Source of the DNA: HyVt-560 sp964577195
GTDB lineage: Bacteria; Pseudomonadota; Gammaproteobacteria; UWMA-0217
DNA length: 19,753 nt
Assembly: GCA_964577195.1 (NCBI GenBank)
Contig: CAZNYF010000032.1
Location: forward strand, 1-19,753
Direction: 5' to 3'
The position numbers and the translations under genes were made by a program. Shown here piece after piece: positions 1 to 6,489 of the stretch (its first letter is position 1; each line of letters opens with the position of its first letter). The notes below the pieces were generated by a model that was not told the origin of the DNA, did not search any database, and worked only from the letters and a program-made list of their open reading frames with translations.

Positions 1-94
1 ATTTTCCTGAACGGCACTTATTTAAGTGTAAGCAACTGAAAAGATTAAAGAAGGTTGGAGAGATGGTAAATTAATTGAATCAAACCCAAGAACC

Positions 95-133
95 GCTTGC
101 TCTGCTAAACGCAATCACTTTCTGCTTGCTCTG
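95..133 (+). repeat. Direct repeat GCTTGCTCTG x2 upstream of hicA
   Basis: The ten-base word GCTTGCTCTG occurs at 95-104 and again at 124-133, a period of 29 bases or roughly three helical turns, so both copies would face the same side of the DNA. The second copy overlaps the candidate -35 region of hicA. The HicB encoded downstream has a C-terminal ribbon-helix-helix-like segment, and such antitoxins commonly autoregulate, so these could be operator half-sites. That role is inferred from position only. Confidence 0.4.
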
Positions 134-153
134 ATATCGGATTGTGCTAACAT
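126..153 (+). promoter_or_regulatory. Candidate sigma-70 promoter of hicAB
   Basis: TTGCTC (126-131), a 16-base spacer and TAACAT (148-153) resemble a weak sigma-70 promoter. The -10 element ends only seven bases before the GTG start of hicA, and no Shine-Dalgarno sequence precedes that GTG, so the transcript could be leaderless or nearly so. Both hexamers are imperfect. Confidence 0.3.
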
Positions 154-160
154 ATGTGTT

Positions 161-415
161 GTGAACAGCAAACACAGAAAAACGCTCGAAATGATCTTTA
201 CAGATCCTGTCAACGGTAATATGCCGTGGCGCAAGATAGAGACTCTATTCTCGGCATTAGGTGCTATTCGCACTGAGAGAGCTGGGTCTGCCGTCAGTTT
301 TGTATTGAATGATGTGCGTGCAGATTTCCATCGTCCGCATCCTGATAAAGAGGCTTTGCGGTATCGGGTAAAGGATGCTCAAAATTTTCTGAAACAGGCG
401 GGTATTACACTATGA
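161..415 (+). CDS. hicA: HicA-family toxin (type II toxin-antitoxin), 84 aa
   Basis: Small mRNA-interferase-type toxin of a HicAB module; characterised members cut mRNA through a dsRBD-like fold. The recognisable signature is the N-terminal segment PVNGNMPWRKIETL (about residues 16-30), then the glycine-serine turn GSAVSF and the terminal motif ADFHRPHPDKE (about 54-64), typical of the longer HicA subfamily. In well-studied HicA toxins the catalytic His follows the Gly-Ser turn (G-S-x-H); here that position is Val, and the nearest histidines are in FHRPHP, so the catalytic residue is not obvious. The GTG start at 161 is chosen because it gives the full N-terminal signature. The stop overlaps the hicB ATG as ATGA, implying translational coupling. 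Family assignment is firm; toxicity is not shown by sequence. Confidence 0.85.
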   Translation: MNSKHRKTLEMIFTDPVNGNMPWRKIETLFSALGAIRTERAGSAVSFVLNDVRADFHRPHPDKEALRYRVKDAQNFLKQAGITL

Positions 416-744
416 ATATGATGAAATACAAAGATTATGTAGCACGTATTGAATTCGATGAAGAAGATAGAATCTTTGTAGGTCACCTTGCCGGCATTAA
501 AGATATCGTGGGTTTCCATGGCTCCACAGTAGATGAGTTGGAAGCAGCATTTCATGAGTCAGTGGATAATTATCTGGCAATAAGTAATGAGACTGATAGA
601 CCCGCTCAAAAACCTTTTTCCGGCAATTTAATGTTGCGTGTCAGCCCTGACGTTCATGCTGCGGTCGCTACGGCCTCCCAGGTGCGTGGGAAAAGTATCA
701 ATCAATGGGCAACTGAGGTTTTGGGCAAAGCGGCTCATCTGTAA
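412..744 (+). CDS. hicB: HicB-family antitoxin, 110 aa
   Basis: Antitoxin partner of the HicA toxin immediately upstream, overlapping it by four bases (ATGA). The N-terminal half (about residues 5-60, YVARIEFDEEDRIFVGHLAG then ELEAAFHESVDNYL) matches the degenerate RNase-H-like HicB domain that binds and blocks HicA. The C-terminal part (about 70-108, LMLRVSPDVHAAV then KSINQWATEVL) has the pattern of a ribbon-helix-helix DNA-binding domain, which in this family represses the hicAB promoter. In-frame ATGs at codons 1, 3 and 4 leave the exact start open by a few residues; the first is used because of the overlap. The gene appears complete, so the pair looks intact. Confidence 0.88.
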   Translation: MNMMKYKDYVARIEFDEEDRIFVGHLAGIKDIVGFHGSTVDELEAAFHESVDNYLAISNETDRPAQKPFSGNLMLRVSPDVHAAVATASQVRGKSINQWATEVLGKAAHL

Positions 745-844
745 GTTGTAAATAGATAGTTCAAAGAAATTGATAGGAAGGACTGCTGCTAGCAAATCCA
801 CTGAATTATCTCCATAATTCCGAGCTTCCAAGTCATACAGCGAA

Positions 845-1834
845 ATGATTCGCCAGTTAATGCATCCGCAAATAAATAGCACTGAACATTCGCAACCGAC
901 AGACATTCTTTTCAGAGTCACTGGCGGCTTGGGTAACCAAATGTTTCAGTACGCCTGTGCGAAAGCATTGCAGTTGCAAACGGGTGCGAACGTTAAGCTG
1001 GATATCCAGCATAGTCAGTGGCATGCGCGACGGATGTGGCAGCTGGATCAATTTGCAGTTTCGCTACCTGTTGCCAGCTTTCATGACTTGAATCAATTTT
1101 GCTCACAACCACTCGCCCAGAAAAAGATTAAGCAGCTTGACTGGATGGCTGGTAAAGCACAGTCCAGCCCCATTTATCGAAAACTATTTCGCAAGCTACT
1201 AAAATCCAACGCCGTGCATCCTGATCGCTATTGCTTAAAAGAAGCCCCGGATAACTCAAAACGACTGTCTACTCTAAATACCCCTGCCTATCTGGATGGC
1301 TATTGGCAGAACCAGGACTACTTTAAAACACACCAGAATATTATTCGTCAGGAATTGACTTTGCAGATGCCGCTGAGTCCTTCAGCGACTAAATTTGCTG
1401 ATAAAATCTCGATGCTCGAGTGTCCGATTTCCCTGCATATCAGGCGGGGGGATTATTTATCGCGCAAAGTTAAAAGCATGTTTCAAGTCATGCCTATGGA
1501 TTATTACGATAGTGCCATGAGGTTGCTGAGAACATCGTCTGGCAACGCAACATTTGTCATTTTCAGTGATGATATGGCATGGGTAAAAGAACAGTTTTAT
1601 AGTAGCGACTACCCCATGCTGTTTGTGGATGGGGTACACTCCGGCGTCGAAGATCAGCGGCTGTTGTCATTGTGCCGTCACCATATTATTGCCAATAGTA
1701 CTTTTTCATGGTGGGGCGCATGGCTCGGAAGAGCGCAAGATAAAAAAATCGTTGCGCCCAAGCAATGGGGATTGAGCGAAAGTGTTCAGCATATTACGCA
1801 GGGAATTATCCCCGCCGAATGGATAAGAATGTAG
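845..1834 (+). CDS. GT11-family glycosyltransferase, probable alpha-1,2-fucosyltransferase
   Basis: The protein carries the hallmarks of glycosyltransferase family 11, whose bacterial members move fucose from GDP-fucose to a galactose-type acceptor in O-antigen, capsule or glycan synthesis. Seen here: GGLGNQMFQYA at residues 27-37, the DGYWQNQDYF block at about 151-160, the nucleotide-sugar motif HIRRGDY at 198-204, FSDD at 240-243 and NSTFSWWGAWL at 284-294. At 329 aa it is slightly long; the extra length is an N-terminal extension of about 20 residues before the first motif. No good Shine-Dalgarno sequence precedes 845, and the in-frame ATG at 860 is an alternative start. It is cytoplasmic, without membrane segments. 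It heads a run of closely spaced genes. Family is clear; the exact sugar acceptor is inferred. Confidence 0.85.
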   Translation: MIRQLMHPQINSTEHSQPTDILFRVTGGLGNQMFQYACAKALQLQTGANVKLDIQHSQWHARRMWQLDQFAVSLPVASFHDLNQFCSQPLAQKKIKQLDWMAGKAQSSPIYRKLFRKLLKSNAVHPDRYCLKEAPDNSKRLSTLNTPAYLDGYWQNQDYFKTHQNIIRQELTLQMPLSPSATKFADKISMLECPISLHIRRGDYLSRKVKSMFQVMPMDYYDSAMRLLRTSSGNATFVIFSDDMAWVKEQFYSSDYPMLFVDGVHSGVEDQRLLSLCRHHIIANSTFSWWGAWLGRAQDKKIVAPKQWGLSESVQHITQGIIPAEWIRM

Positions 1835-1839
1835 GTGTT

Positions 1840-2436
1840 ATGTCTAGCTTAATTAAAAAAATTCGCTTTCAACATGCCTATAAACGGTGGTTGAAAAAAG
1901 GCTCTCCACCTCCGCCTTCAAAGCGAATTAAGCAATATATTATCGAGCAATATCAACAGCAGAATAACTGCCGGACTTTCATTGAAACAGGGACTTTTCG
2001 TGGTGATATGATCACCGCACAACTGGATAATTTCGAACGCCTGTATTCAATCGAATTAAGTGAAGAATTGCATAGCGCCGCGAAAGATACGTTCGCCAAT
2101 CAAAACAAGGTTCATCTGTTACAAGGTGACAGTGGCATCCGGCTGGTAGAAGTTCTAAATGATATTCTCGGAGTGCCACTGTTCTGGTTAGATGGACACT
2201 ACTCCGGCGGTGTTACTGCCCTTGCGGATAAAGAATGTCCCGTCGATGAAGAACTGGCTACCATCATTGCCAGTAATCTCGATCAGTTTGTTCTGCTCAT
2301 TGATGATGCAAGAATGTTTGTGGGAGAACAGGGATATTCGACCATTGAAGAAATTAAAGCGGTCATTAAAAATGCCTACCCTAACGCCAGTTTTGACGTT
2401 AAAGACGATATTATTCGAATCGTTAAAACAGCATGA
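1840..2436 (+). CDS. Class I SAM-methyltransferase-fold protein, 198 aa
   Basis: Likely a Rossmann-fold methyltransferase. FIETGTFRGD (residues 47-56) fits the glycine-containing motif I loop, the acidic Glu in YSIELS (Glu72) sits where SAM ribose is usually bound, and VHLLQGDSG (91-99), FWLDGHYSGG (115-124) and LLIDDAR (152-158) mark later strands. The methyl acceptor is not evident. The ATG at 1840 is preferred over upstream in-frame codons because TAGGTG overlaps the preceding stop at Shine-Dalgarno distance and the longer frame would run deep into the fucosyltransferase gene. It starts six bases after that gene stops and overlaps the next gene by ATGA. Glycan methylation is inferred from neighbours only. 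No close family name is recognised. Confidence 0.65.
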   Translation: MSSLIKKIRFQHAYKRWLKKGSPPPPSKRIKQYIIEQYQQQNNCRTFIETGTFRGDMITAQLDNFERLYSIELSEELHSAAKDTFANQNKVHLLQGDSGIRLVEVLNDILGVPLFWLDGHYSGGVTALADKECPVDEELATIIASNLDQFVLLIDDARMFVGEQGYSTIEEIKAVIKNAYPNASFDVKDDIIRIVKTA

Positions 2437-3167
2437 AATTGCATTTTTTACGTCGCGCTTACCACCAGTGGTTTAAGCATGACTTACGAAAGATTAAAGA
2501 GCAGCTCAATGGCGATGCTGATTTCCCCATTAGTCGCTTGAAACCGATTTATAAAGAGCGCGGCGATAGCGGCGGCACCATGTCTGGCCACTACTTTCAT
2601 CAGGATCTATTGGTTGCCAGAAGAGTGCACGCCAACCAGCCAGAAAAACATGTTGATGTAGGCTCAAGAACCGATGGATTTGTCGCGCATCTGGCGGTTT
2701 TTCGTGAAGTAGAAATTTTTGATATTCGCAGCAATCAATCAAAAGTAAAAAACATCACTTCTGTTCAGGCAGATTTTATGCAACTCTCAGAGCACCTCTA
2801 CGATTACACCGATTCTATTTCCAGCCTGCATGCAATCGAACACTTCGGGCTGGGTCGCTACGGCGATACCATTGATGCCTACGGACACCTCAAAGGTCTG
2901 GACTCATTACGCAAAGCATTAAAAACTGGCGGCAAATTTTATTTTTCTGTGCCAATGGGGCCACAACGAATAGAATTTAACGCTCACCGAATTTTCAGTT
3001 TATCCTACCTGCTGAGTGTGTTTTCCAAACACTACCAGATTGACCAGTTCTCCTATGTCGATGATGCCGGTGACTTGCACGAAAACACGCCGTTATCAGA
3101 TAAAAAAATCAGCAACGATTATGGCTGCGATCATGGTTGTGCCATTTTAGAAATGACAAAACTCTAA
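2433..3167 (+). CDS. DUF268-like protein, probable methyltransferase fold, 244 aa
   Basis: The sequence resembles the DUF268 family, proteins of unknown function found near sugar- and polysaccharide-modifying genes and also in eukaryotes. Features: HVDVGSRTDGFVAHL (about residues 73-87) looks like a SAM-binding motif I, VEIFDIR (93-99) like the acidic second strand, SLHAIEHFGLGRYGD (131-145) is the most distinctive block, and GGKFYFSVPMG (166-176) fits the strand after the catalytic region. The start overlaps the upstream methyltransferase-like gene as ATGA, so the two proteins are probably made together and could act on the same product. There is no signal peptide or membrane segment. Fold and family are moderately certain; reaction and substrate are unknown. 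Confidence 0.65.
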   Translation: MKLHFLRRAYHQWFKHDLRKIKEQLNGDADFPISRLKPIYKERGDSGGTMSGHYFHQDLLVARRVHANQPEKHVDVGSRTDGFVAHLAVFREVEIFDIRSNQSKVKNITSVQADFMQLSEHLYDYTDSISSLHAIEHFGLGRYGDTIDAYGHLKGLDSLRKALKTGGKFYFSVPMGPQRIEFNAHRIFSLSYLLSVFSKHYQIDQFSYVDDAGDLHENTPLSDKKISNDYGCDHGCAILEMTKL

Positions 3168-3178
3168 TTATAAAAATA

Positions 3179-3979
3179 ATGTCAGAATCAGTTCATCAAG
3201 CCTCTCTCACTGCGCTACTGTGTAGTGAGATTAACGAGAAGCAGCGTTTAACCAACTTGGTCCAGAGTCAATTTAATCAAGGTGAACTCAACCTGGCTGA
3301 TGATATTCCTGCTGAATCGATCCCTATACCTGGCCGTCCACCTAAGCCGCTACAGGTATCTCCGCACGATGTACCCAAGCGGAAGCTTACGACCGATGAA
3401 GGTAGAGGCGCATTTATTCACGCGCTTGCCCACATAGAGTTTAATGCGATTAACCTTGCTCTCGATGCGGTGTATCGATTTCGTGATTTACCCAAAACCT
3501 ATTATCAAGAATGGCTTAGCGTTGCGGTTGAAGAAGCTCGCCACTTTCAGATGTTACAGCAGCGACTCACCGACTACGGTTATCAGTACGGTGACTTCCC
3601 CGCACACAATGGTCTCTGGGACATGGCAGTGCGAACCGAGAACGATTTACTTAAACGCATGGCACTGGTCCCAAGAGTTTTTGAAGCTCGTGGCCTGGAT
3701 GTGACCCCTGGTATGATCAGCAAACTTTTACAGGTTGGCGACAAAGAAACCGCTGCAATTCTGGAAGTTATTTATGCCGATGAAATTGGTCATGTCGAAA
3801 TCGGGAATCACTGGTTTAATTATGCCTGCGAACAAAAAAACCTCAACCCTCAAGACGAGTTTATACGACTAGTCACTCAACACTTTCCAGGACCAATACG
3901 CGGTAGATTAAATTATGAAGCCAGACTACAAGCTGGCTTTTCGCGTCAGGAACTGGATCAACTCAAAGAGCTCAAATAG
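3179..3979 (+). CDS. DUF455 family ferritin-like di-iron protein, 266 aa
   Basis: A four-helix ferritin-like protein of the DUF455 family. Candidate di-iron ligands are laid out in classical order: Glu87 in AHIEFNAINLA, Glu119-x-x-His122 in VEEARHFQML, Glu169 in VFEARGLD and Glu202-x-x-His205 in YADEIGHVEIG. Proteins with this arrangement include oxidases and hydroxylases such as the tRNA hydroxylase MiaE; the DUF455 reaction is not established. The ATG at 3179 is preferred over the frame's first codon (3137), which lies inside the previous gene; it leaves an 11-base gap to that gene's stop. The final G of its TAG stop is the first base of the next gene's GTG. Its place in a glycan-type run is unusual and suggests oxidation of a shared product, or merely co-transcription. 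Confidence 0.85.
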   Translation: MSESVHQASLTALLCSEINEKQRLTNLVQSQFNQGELNLADDIPAESIPIPGRPPKPLQVSPHDVPKRKLTTDEGRGAFIHALAHIEFNAINLALDAVYRFRDLPKTYYQEWLSVAVEEARHFQMLQQRLTDYGYQYGDFPAHNGLWDMAVRTENDLLKRMALVPRVFEARGLDVTPGMISKLLQVGDKETAAILEVIYADEIGHVEIGNHWFNYACEQKNLNPQDEFIRLVTQHFPGPIRGRLNYEARLQAGFSRQELDQLKELK

Positions 3980-4674
3980 TGAAACAAATAATCATACTAC
4001 TCATAACCCTTAGTATTTTTGGCTGCGGGAAAGATCAACCACCAGAGCAACAAGCACCTCTTGTTTTACATTTTATGGAGCAAGAAAAAGGCGTAGAGCC
4101 TTACCCTGTGAGAATGATAGTCACTGCTAACTTTATGAGAATGGATGAAGGCAATGCAACTGACGATTATTTATTACTCAATCGGAAAGAGTCTGCGGTC
4201 TACAGCATTAACCACGAAAGCCAATCTTACTACCAGTTTAATGCAGGTAAGTTTCCGTCCATCGCTGCCACCAAACCTAAAATAGTAAAGACCCGCAACG
4301 ATACCTCTGACATGCCAAATTTTCAGGATATCAAGCCCGTTCATATCACTTATTCAACAGGTGATGAATCTTGTTACGACGTTATTTCAGTACCCGGATT
4401 AAATCAACAGGCCGTAGATGCAATGCGTGAATATCTCACCATCATGTCACGACAACATGCTAAAAGTCTGGATCGCACACCTGTAGAATTGCAACAAAAA
4501 TGTATGTTAGTAAATTTTATTTTTGAACCTACGCAACACCTTGAAAATGGATTTCCGCTACGCGAGTGGGATTTTCGCGGCTACAGTCGCAGCCTGATAG
4601 ATTTTGAAAACAAGTCAATCGATGAGAAATTATTTTCTATACCCGAAAACTACGAATACGTAAAAATCGAGTAG
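3979..4674 (+). CDS. Hypothetical lipoprotein, 231 aa
   Basis: Not recognised beyond its export signal. The N-terminus is a short Lys-containing head, a hydrophobic stretch (residues 4-14) and a lipobox-like SIFGC with the candidate lipidated Cys16, so the mature protein is probably anchored to a membrane on the periplasmic side. The rest is hydrophilic and beta-rich in appearance, with Cys at about 137 and 175 that could form a disulfide. The GTG start shares its first base with the last base of the preceding stop, and GAG a few bases upstream could serve as ribosome-binding site. It is the last gene before a strong hairpin, consistent with the end of an operon. Function unknown; the lipobox is slightly atypical because Phe is at -2. 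Confidence 0.6.
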   Translation: MKQIIILLITLSIFGCGKDQPPEQQAPLVLHFMEQEKGVEPYPVRMIVTANFMRMDEGNATDDYLLLNRKESAVYSINHESQSYYQFNAGKFPSIAATKPKIVKTRNDTSDMPNFQDIKPVHITYSTGDESCYDVISVPGLNQQAVDAMREYLTIMSRQHAKSLDRTPVELQQKCMLVNFIFEPTQHLENGFPLREWDFRGYSRSLIDFENKSIDEKLFSIPENYEYVKIE

Positions 4675-4682
4675 AGTTTTTA

Positions 4683-4701
4683 CTGCCGGAGAATCCGGCA
4701 G
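4683..4701 (+). terminator. Hairpin after the glycan/DUF455 gene run
   Basis: CTGCCGGA-GAA-TCCGGCAG forms an eight-base-pair GC-rich stem with a three-base loop, nine bases after the lipoprotein stop. No run of T follows on either strand, so it is not a textbook intrinsic terminator. Its place between two converging genes suggests a bidirectional transcript end or an mRNA 3'-end stabiliser. Confidence 0.5.
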
Positions 4702-4724
4702 CAAGGTTTGAATGATGAAAAGAC

Positions 4725-4964
4725 CTAGTAGTGAGCGTCTCTTTTCATGGGTGATTTAAACTGATTTTCCAGTCCGTTTCCAACTGATTTAAAAACCTGT
4801 AAAACTTTTTTCATAAAACCTGGTGAGTGACGACCTAGATGACCAAGATTAAGTTCTACTTTTAACGTCTTCGAAGCGTCTAAGAATTCCATTTTATCTC
4901 GTTTATTATTCCATTTACCCATTCGCAAGTTAGCGCCTTTCGACAATAATTGTTTCATCTGCAT
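4725..4964 (-). CDS. Small basic hypothetical protein, 79 aa
   Basis: Not recognised. The protein is Lys/Arg-rich, with a basic first half (KGANLRMGKWNNKRDKMEF), a middle LKVELNLGHLG and a C-terminal segment FMKKVLQVFKSVGNGLENQF that could be an amphipathic helix. There is no signal peptide. The ATG at 4964 is chosen because GGAG (4971-4974) sits six bases upstream of it; the longer frame from TTG at 4976 would begin just ahead of that ribosome-binding site and include it. It stands alone, converging on the lipoprotein gene, with a foldable leader upstream. The strong ribosome-binding site is the main evidence that it is real. An RNA-binding or regulatory role would be guesswork. Confidence 0.5.
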   Translation of the reverse strand: MQMKQLLSKGANLRMGKWNNKRDKMEFLDASKTLKVELNLGHLGRHSPGFMKKVLQVFKSVGNGLENQFKSPMKRDAHY

Positions 4965-4970
4965 GGTTAT

Positions 4971-4974
4971 CTCC
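4971..4974 (-). promoter_or_regulatory. Shine-Dalgarno GGAG that fixes the start at 4964
   Basis: On the minus strand TTGGAGATAACCATG places GGAG six bases before ATG, an optimal spacing. This supports the 79-codon reading over the longer TTG-initiated one. Confidence 0.6.
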
Positions 4975-4986
4975 AATAGCCTTTAC

Positions 4987-5044
4987 AGGAACCCCAAGGT
5001 CTTTTTGTGAGTAGCAGCAAAAAGGCTAGTTCCTAAAAGGGGTT
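4987..5044 (-). promoter_or_regulatory. Foldable leader of the 79-aa gene with mutually exclusive pairings
   Basis: Within about 80 bases upstream of the start the minus-strand RNA can form a hairpin from CTTTTTG (5018-5024 read in reverse) and CAAAAAG (5001-5007), a seven-base-pair stem. The segment GGGGTTCCT (4987-4995 in reverse) can pair through its GTTCCT part with AGGAAC (5029-5034) or through its GGGGTT part with AACCCC (5039-5044). The two pairings share bases and exclude each other, as in regulated leaders. No known riboswitch class was recognised and no transcription start is mapped. Confidence 0.35.
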
Positions 5045-5496
5045 AGTGCTTTGGTGTATTTAAGCTTATTACCGTTCTCTAATTCTCCATTTAGTCTAAA
5101 ACAGGACTCAAATATCTGGTTCGTTCAGGTATTGAGTTTGAATATCAATACACTTCAAAAAAAACTCAAATATTTTGTGTCCAGACCTATTGTTTTAGTC
5201 CAGGAACAGACTTCTGTCAAACTAATCAAAGCTAAATTCTGTCGTATTTTGGCAACAAAAACTCCGCAAAAGATAGGAATATTAAATGGCTTACTATTTA
5301 GACTAATTCTATACAAACTCAGAACTACGGCTTATTCAAGTGCTTAATAAAACATTCGTAAGCGAATTCTGAAAACTTGCGACTGTCTGATCCCCGCTAA
5401 GGACGCAGTTAACACTTTCAGACAAAAGGTAGTATCTTCACGGATCTTTTAATCTTAAACGTGTGTGAAGTATCACATCCAAGTAATGGGGGAGAG

Positions 5497-5516
5497 ACTC
5501 ACTCCAGGGAGTGAGT
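5497..5516 (-). terminator. Hairpin after the MotB-like gene
   Basis: ACTCACTCC-AG-GGAGTGAGT is a nine-base perfect inverted repeat (in RNA probably seven pairs with a six-base loop), nine bases beyond the stop of the minus-strand MotB-like gene. The following minus-strand bases are CTCTCCCCC, pyrimidine-rich but poor in T, so termination strength is uncertain. Its position argues that the two-gene unit ends here. Confidence 0.5.
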
Positions 5517-5524
5517 TCGAACAA

Positions 5525-6487
5525 TTACGGCTTTTGGTAGTAATAATCGTACTGGTTGAGAATTTCGTTGGTGAAGCCCCAAGCTTCTTTATAGGTGAGC
5601 TTATTGTTATCAGGGAAAATAATTCTGATGTACAGTGCTTCACCGTACTCTTCTTTCAGCCCGGACAAAACTTCATGAAGCCGCTTAACGGAGTGATTTT
5701 TAAAGGCGTTATTTTTGGGTGTTTTTAGCTCTATTAGGTGTTCGCCATTCTTACGCTGATAACGCAATGACACCACATATTTTCCTTTGGTAGTTCTGGC
5801 GGGTCGAACCAGCTTGTCATACTTGGACTGCAGATCAACATACTCTTCACGCAGTAGCGCCAGAGATTCTTCGCTGAGGATAATTTGAGATTGAGCCTGA
5901 TCCACAGCCTTATTACGTCGATCTCTGGCAGCCTCAAGCCCAACAATAACGTTCCGGGAAGAAGCTAGCTCTTTTTCCTGAGTGGTAATTTTTTTACTCT
6001 TCCCAATCACTTCCTGCTGCGCTTGTTTAAATTCTTTACCGAGCACATCCAGTTTGGAAATTAATGCCTGAATTTCTTTGGTTTTATCTTCCAATCGCGT
6101 TTCAAGCGTTGCAGCTACATCAGTAGAGCGTGTTAGCTGTTCAACCAGGGTTTTAAGTTCTTCTACAACTTTCTCTTTTTCATCCTCAGTTCGCATTCGC
6201 TGTAGCTGAGAAACTGACAACAAATTTTCTAGTGCAGCAAGCCGCTCTTCCAGCGTGAGGTTTTCTTCCAAGGTTGTTTGCACCTGTTTGGTGGCTTGTT
6301 GTTCAGACTCGATTGTTTGGGTTAATTCTTGTGTTAAACCCCAATTCCGAATAATGAGAAATGCCGTAGAGATAAGAAAAATCATCACCACTACCATCAT
6401 AATATCGGCAAAAGATGGCCAGAAGCTTTCTTGAGTATCTTCTAGAGGGGAATGATCTGCACGTAAATCCGGGAAGGAGTGTTCCAC
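5525..6487 (-). CDS. MotB/ExbD-like stator subunit with long coiled coil and unknown C-terminal domain, 320 aa
   Basis: Partner of the MotA/ExbB-like protein encoded just upstream. The N-terminus (1-22) is cytoplasmic in this topology; a single membrane helix (about 27-46) follows, in WPSFADIMMVVVMIFL, whose Asp28 sits where MotB, ExbD and TolR carry the proton-binding Asp. Residues about 50-228 are rich in Glu, Lys, Gln and Leu with heptad-like spacing and should form a long periplasmic coiled coil. The last 91 residues (230-320, from ARTTKGKYVVSLRY to the Tyr-rich end) look like a globular alpha/beta domain that I do not recognise; they lack the OmpA-like peptidoglycan-binding signature expected in MotB. 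The GTG start at 6487 lies two bases after the partner's stop. Family membership of the N-terminus is well supported; the work done by the motor is unknown. Confidence 0.7.
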   Translation of the reverse strand: MEHSFPDLRADHSPLEDTQESFWPSFADIMMVVVMIFLISTAFLIIRNWGLTQELTQTIESEQQATKQVQTTLEENLTLEERLAALENLLSVSQLQRMRTEDEKEKVVEELKTLVEQLTRSTDVAATLETRLEDKTKEIQALISKLDVLGKEFKQAQQEVIGKSKKITTQEKELASSRNVIVGLEAARDRRNKAVDQAQSQIILSEESLALLREEYVDLQSKYDKLVRPARTTKGKYVVSLRYQRKNGEHLIELKTPKNNAFKNHSVKRLHEVLSGLKEEYGEALYIRIIFPDNNKLTYKEAWGFTNEILNQYDYYYQKP

Positions 6488-6489
6488 AA

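Larger units (their letters stand above)
1..160. other. Left-edge non-coding stretch upstream of hicA
   Basis: No convincing gene is visible here. Plus-strand frames are open from the window edge only for short distances (one stops near base 39, another near base 74), so the tail of an upstream gene could be present but cannot be identified. A short palindrome, CACTTA-TT-TAAGTG, lies at 15-28; arms of six bases are expected by chance in a window of this size. The right half holds the direct repeat and candidate promoter of hicAB listed separately. Confidence 0.5.
4965..5524. other. AT-rich intergenic stretch without a convincing gene
   Basis: Beyond the leader structure on its left and a hairpin on its right, this 560-base stretch shows no gene I can support. 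A plus-strand frame from 5051 to 5347 stays open for 98 codons but starts with TTG, has no ribosome-binding site and no recognisable protein character. Weak repeats are present: ACTCAAATAT at 5106-5115 and 5164-5173, TTGAGTTT (5132-5139) facing AAACTCAA (5162-5169), and TGTCTGA (5384-5390) facing TCAGACA (5418-5424). Each is short enough to arise by chance. It could hold a decayed gene or a small RNA. Confidence 0.5.

Noticed and set aside
5051..5347. 98-codon plus-strand open frame in the gap between the 79-aa gene and the MotB-like gene
   Set aside because: TTG start, no ribosome-binding site, no domain-like or membrane-like pattern, in an AT-rich gap. It may be chance or a decayed gene.
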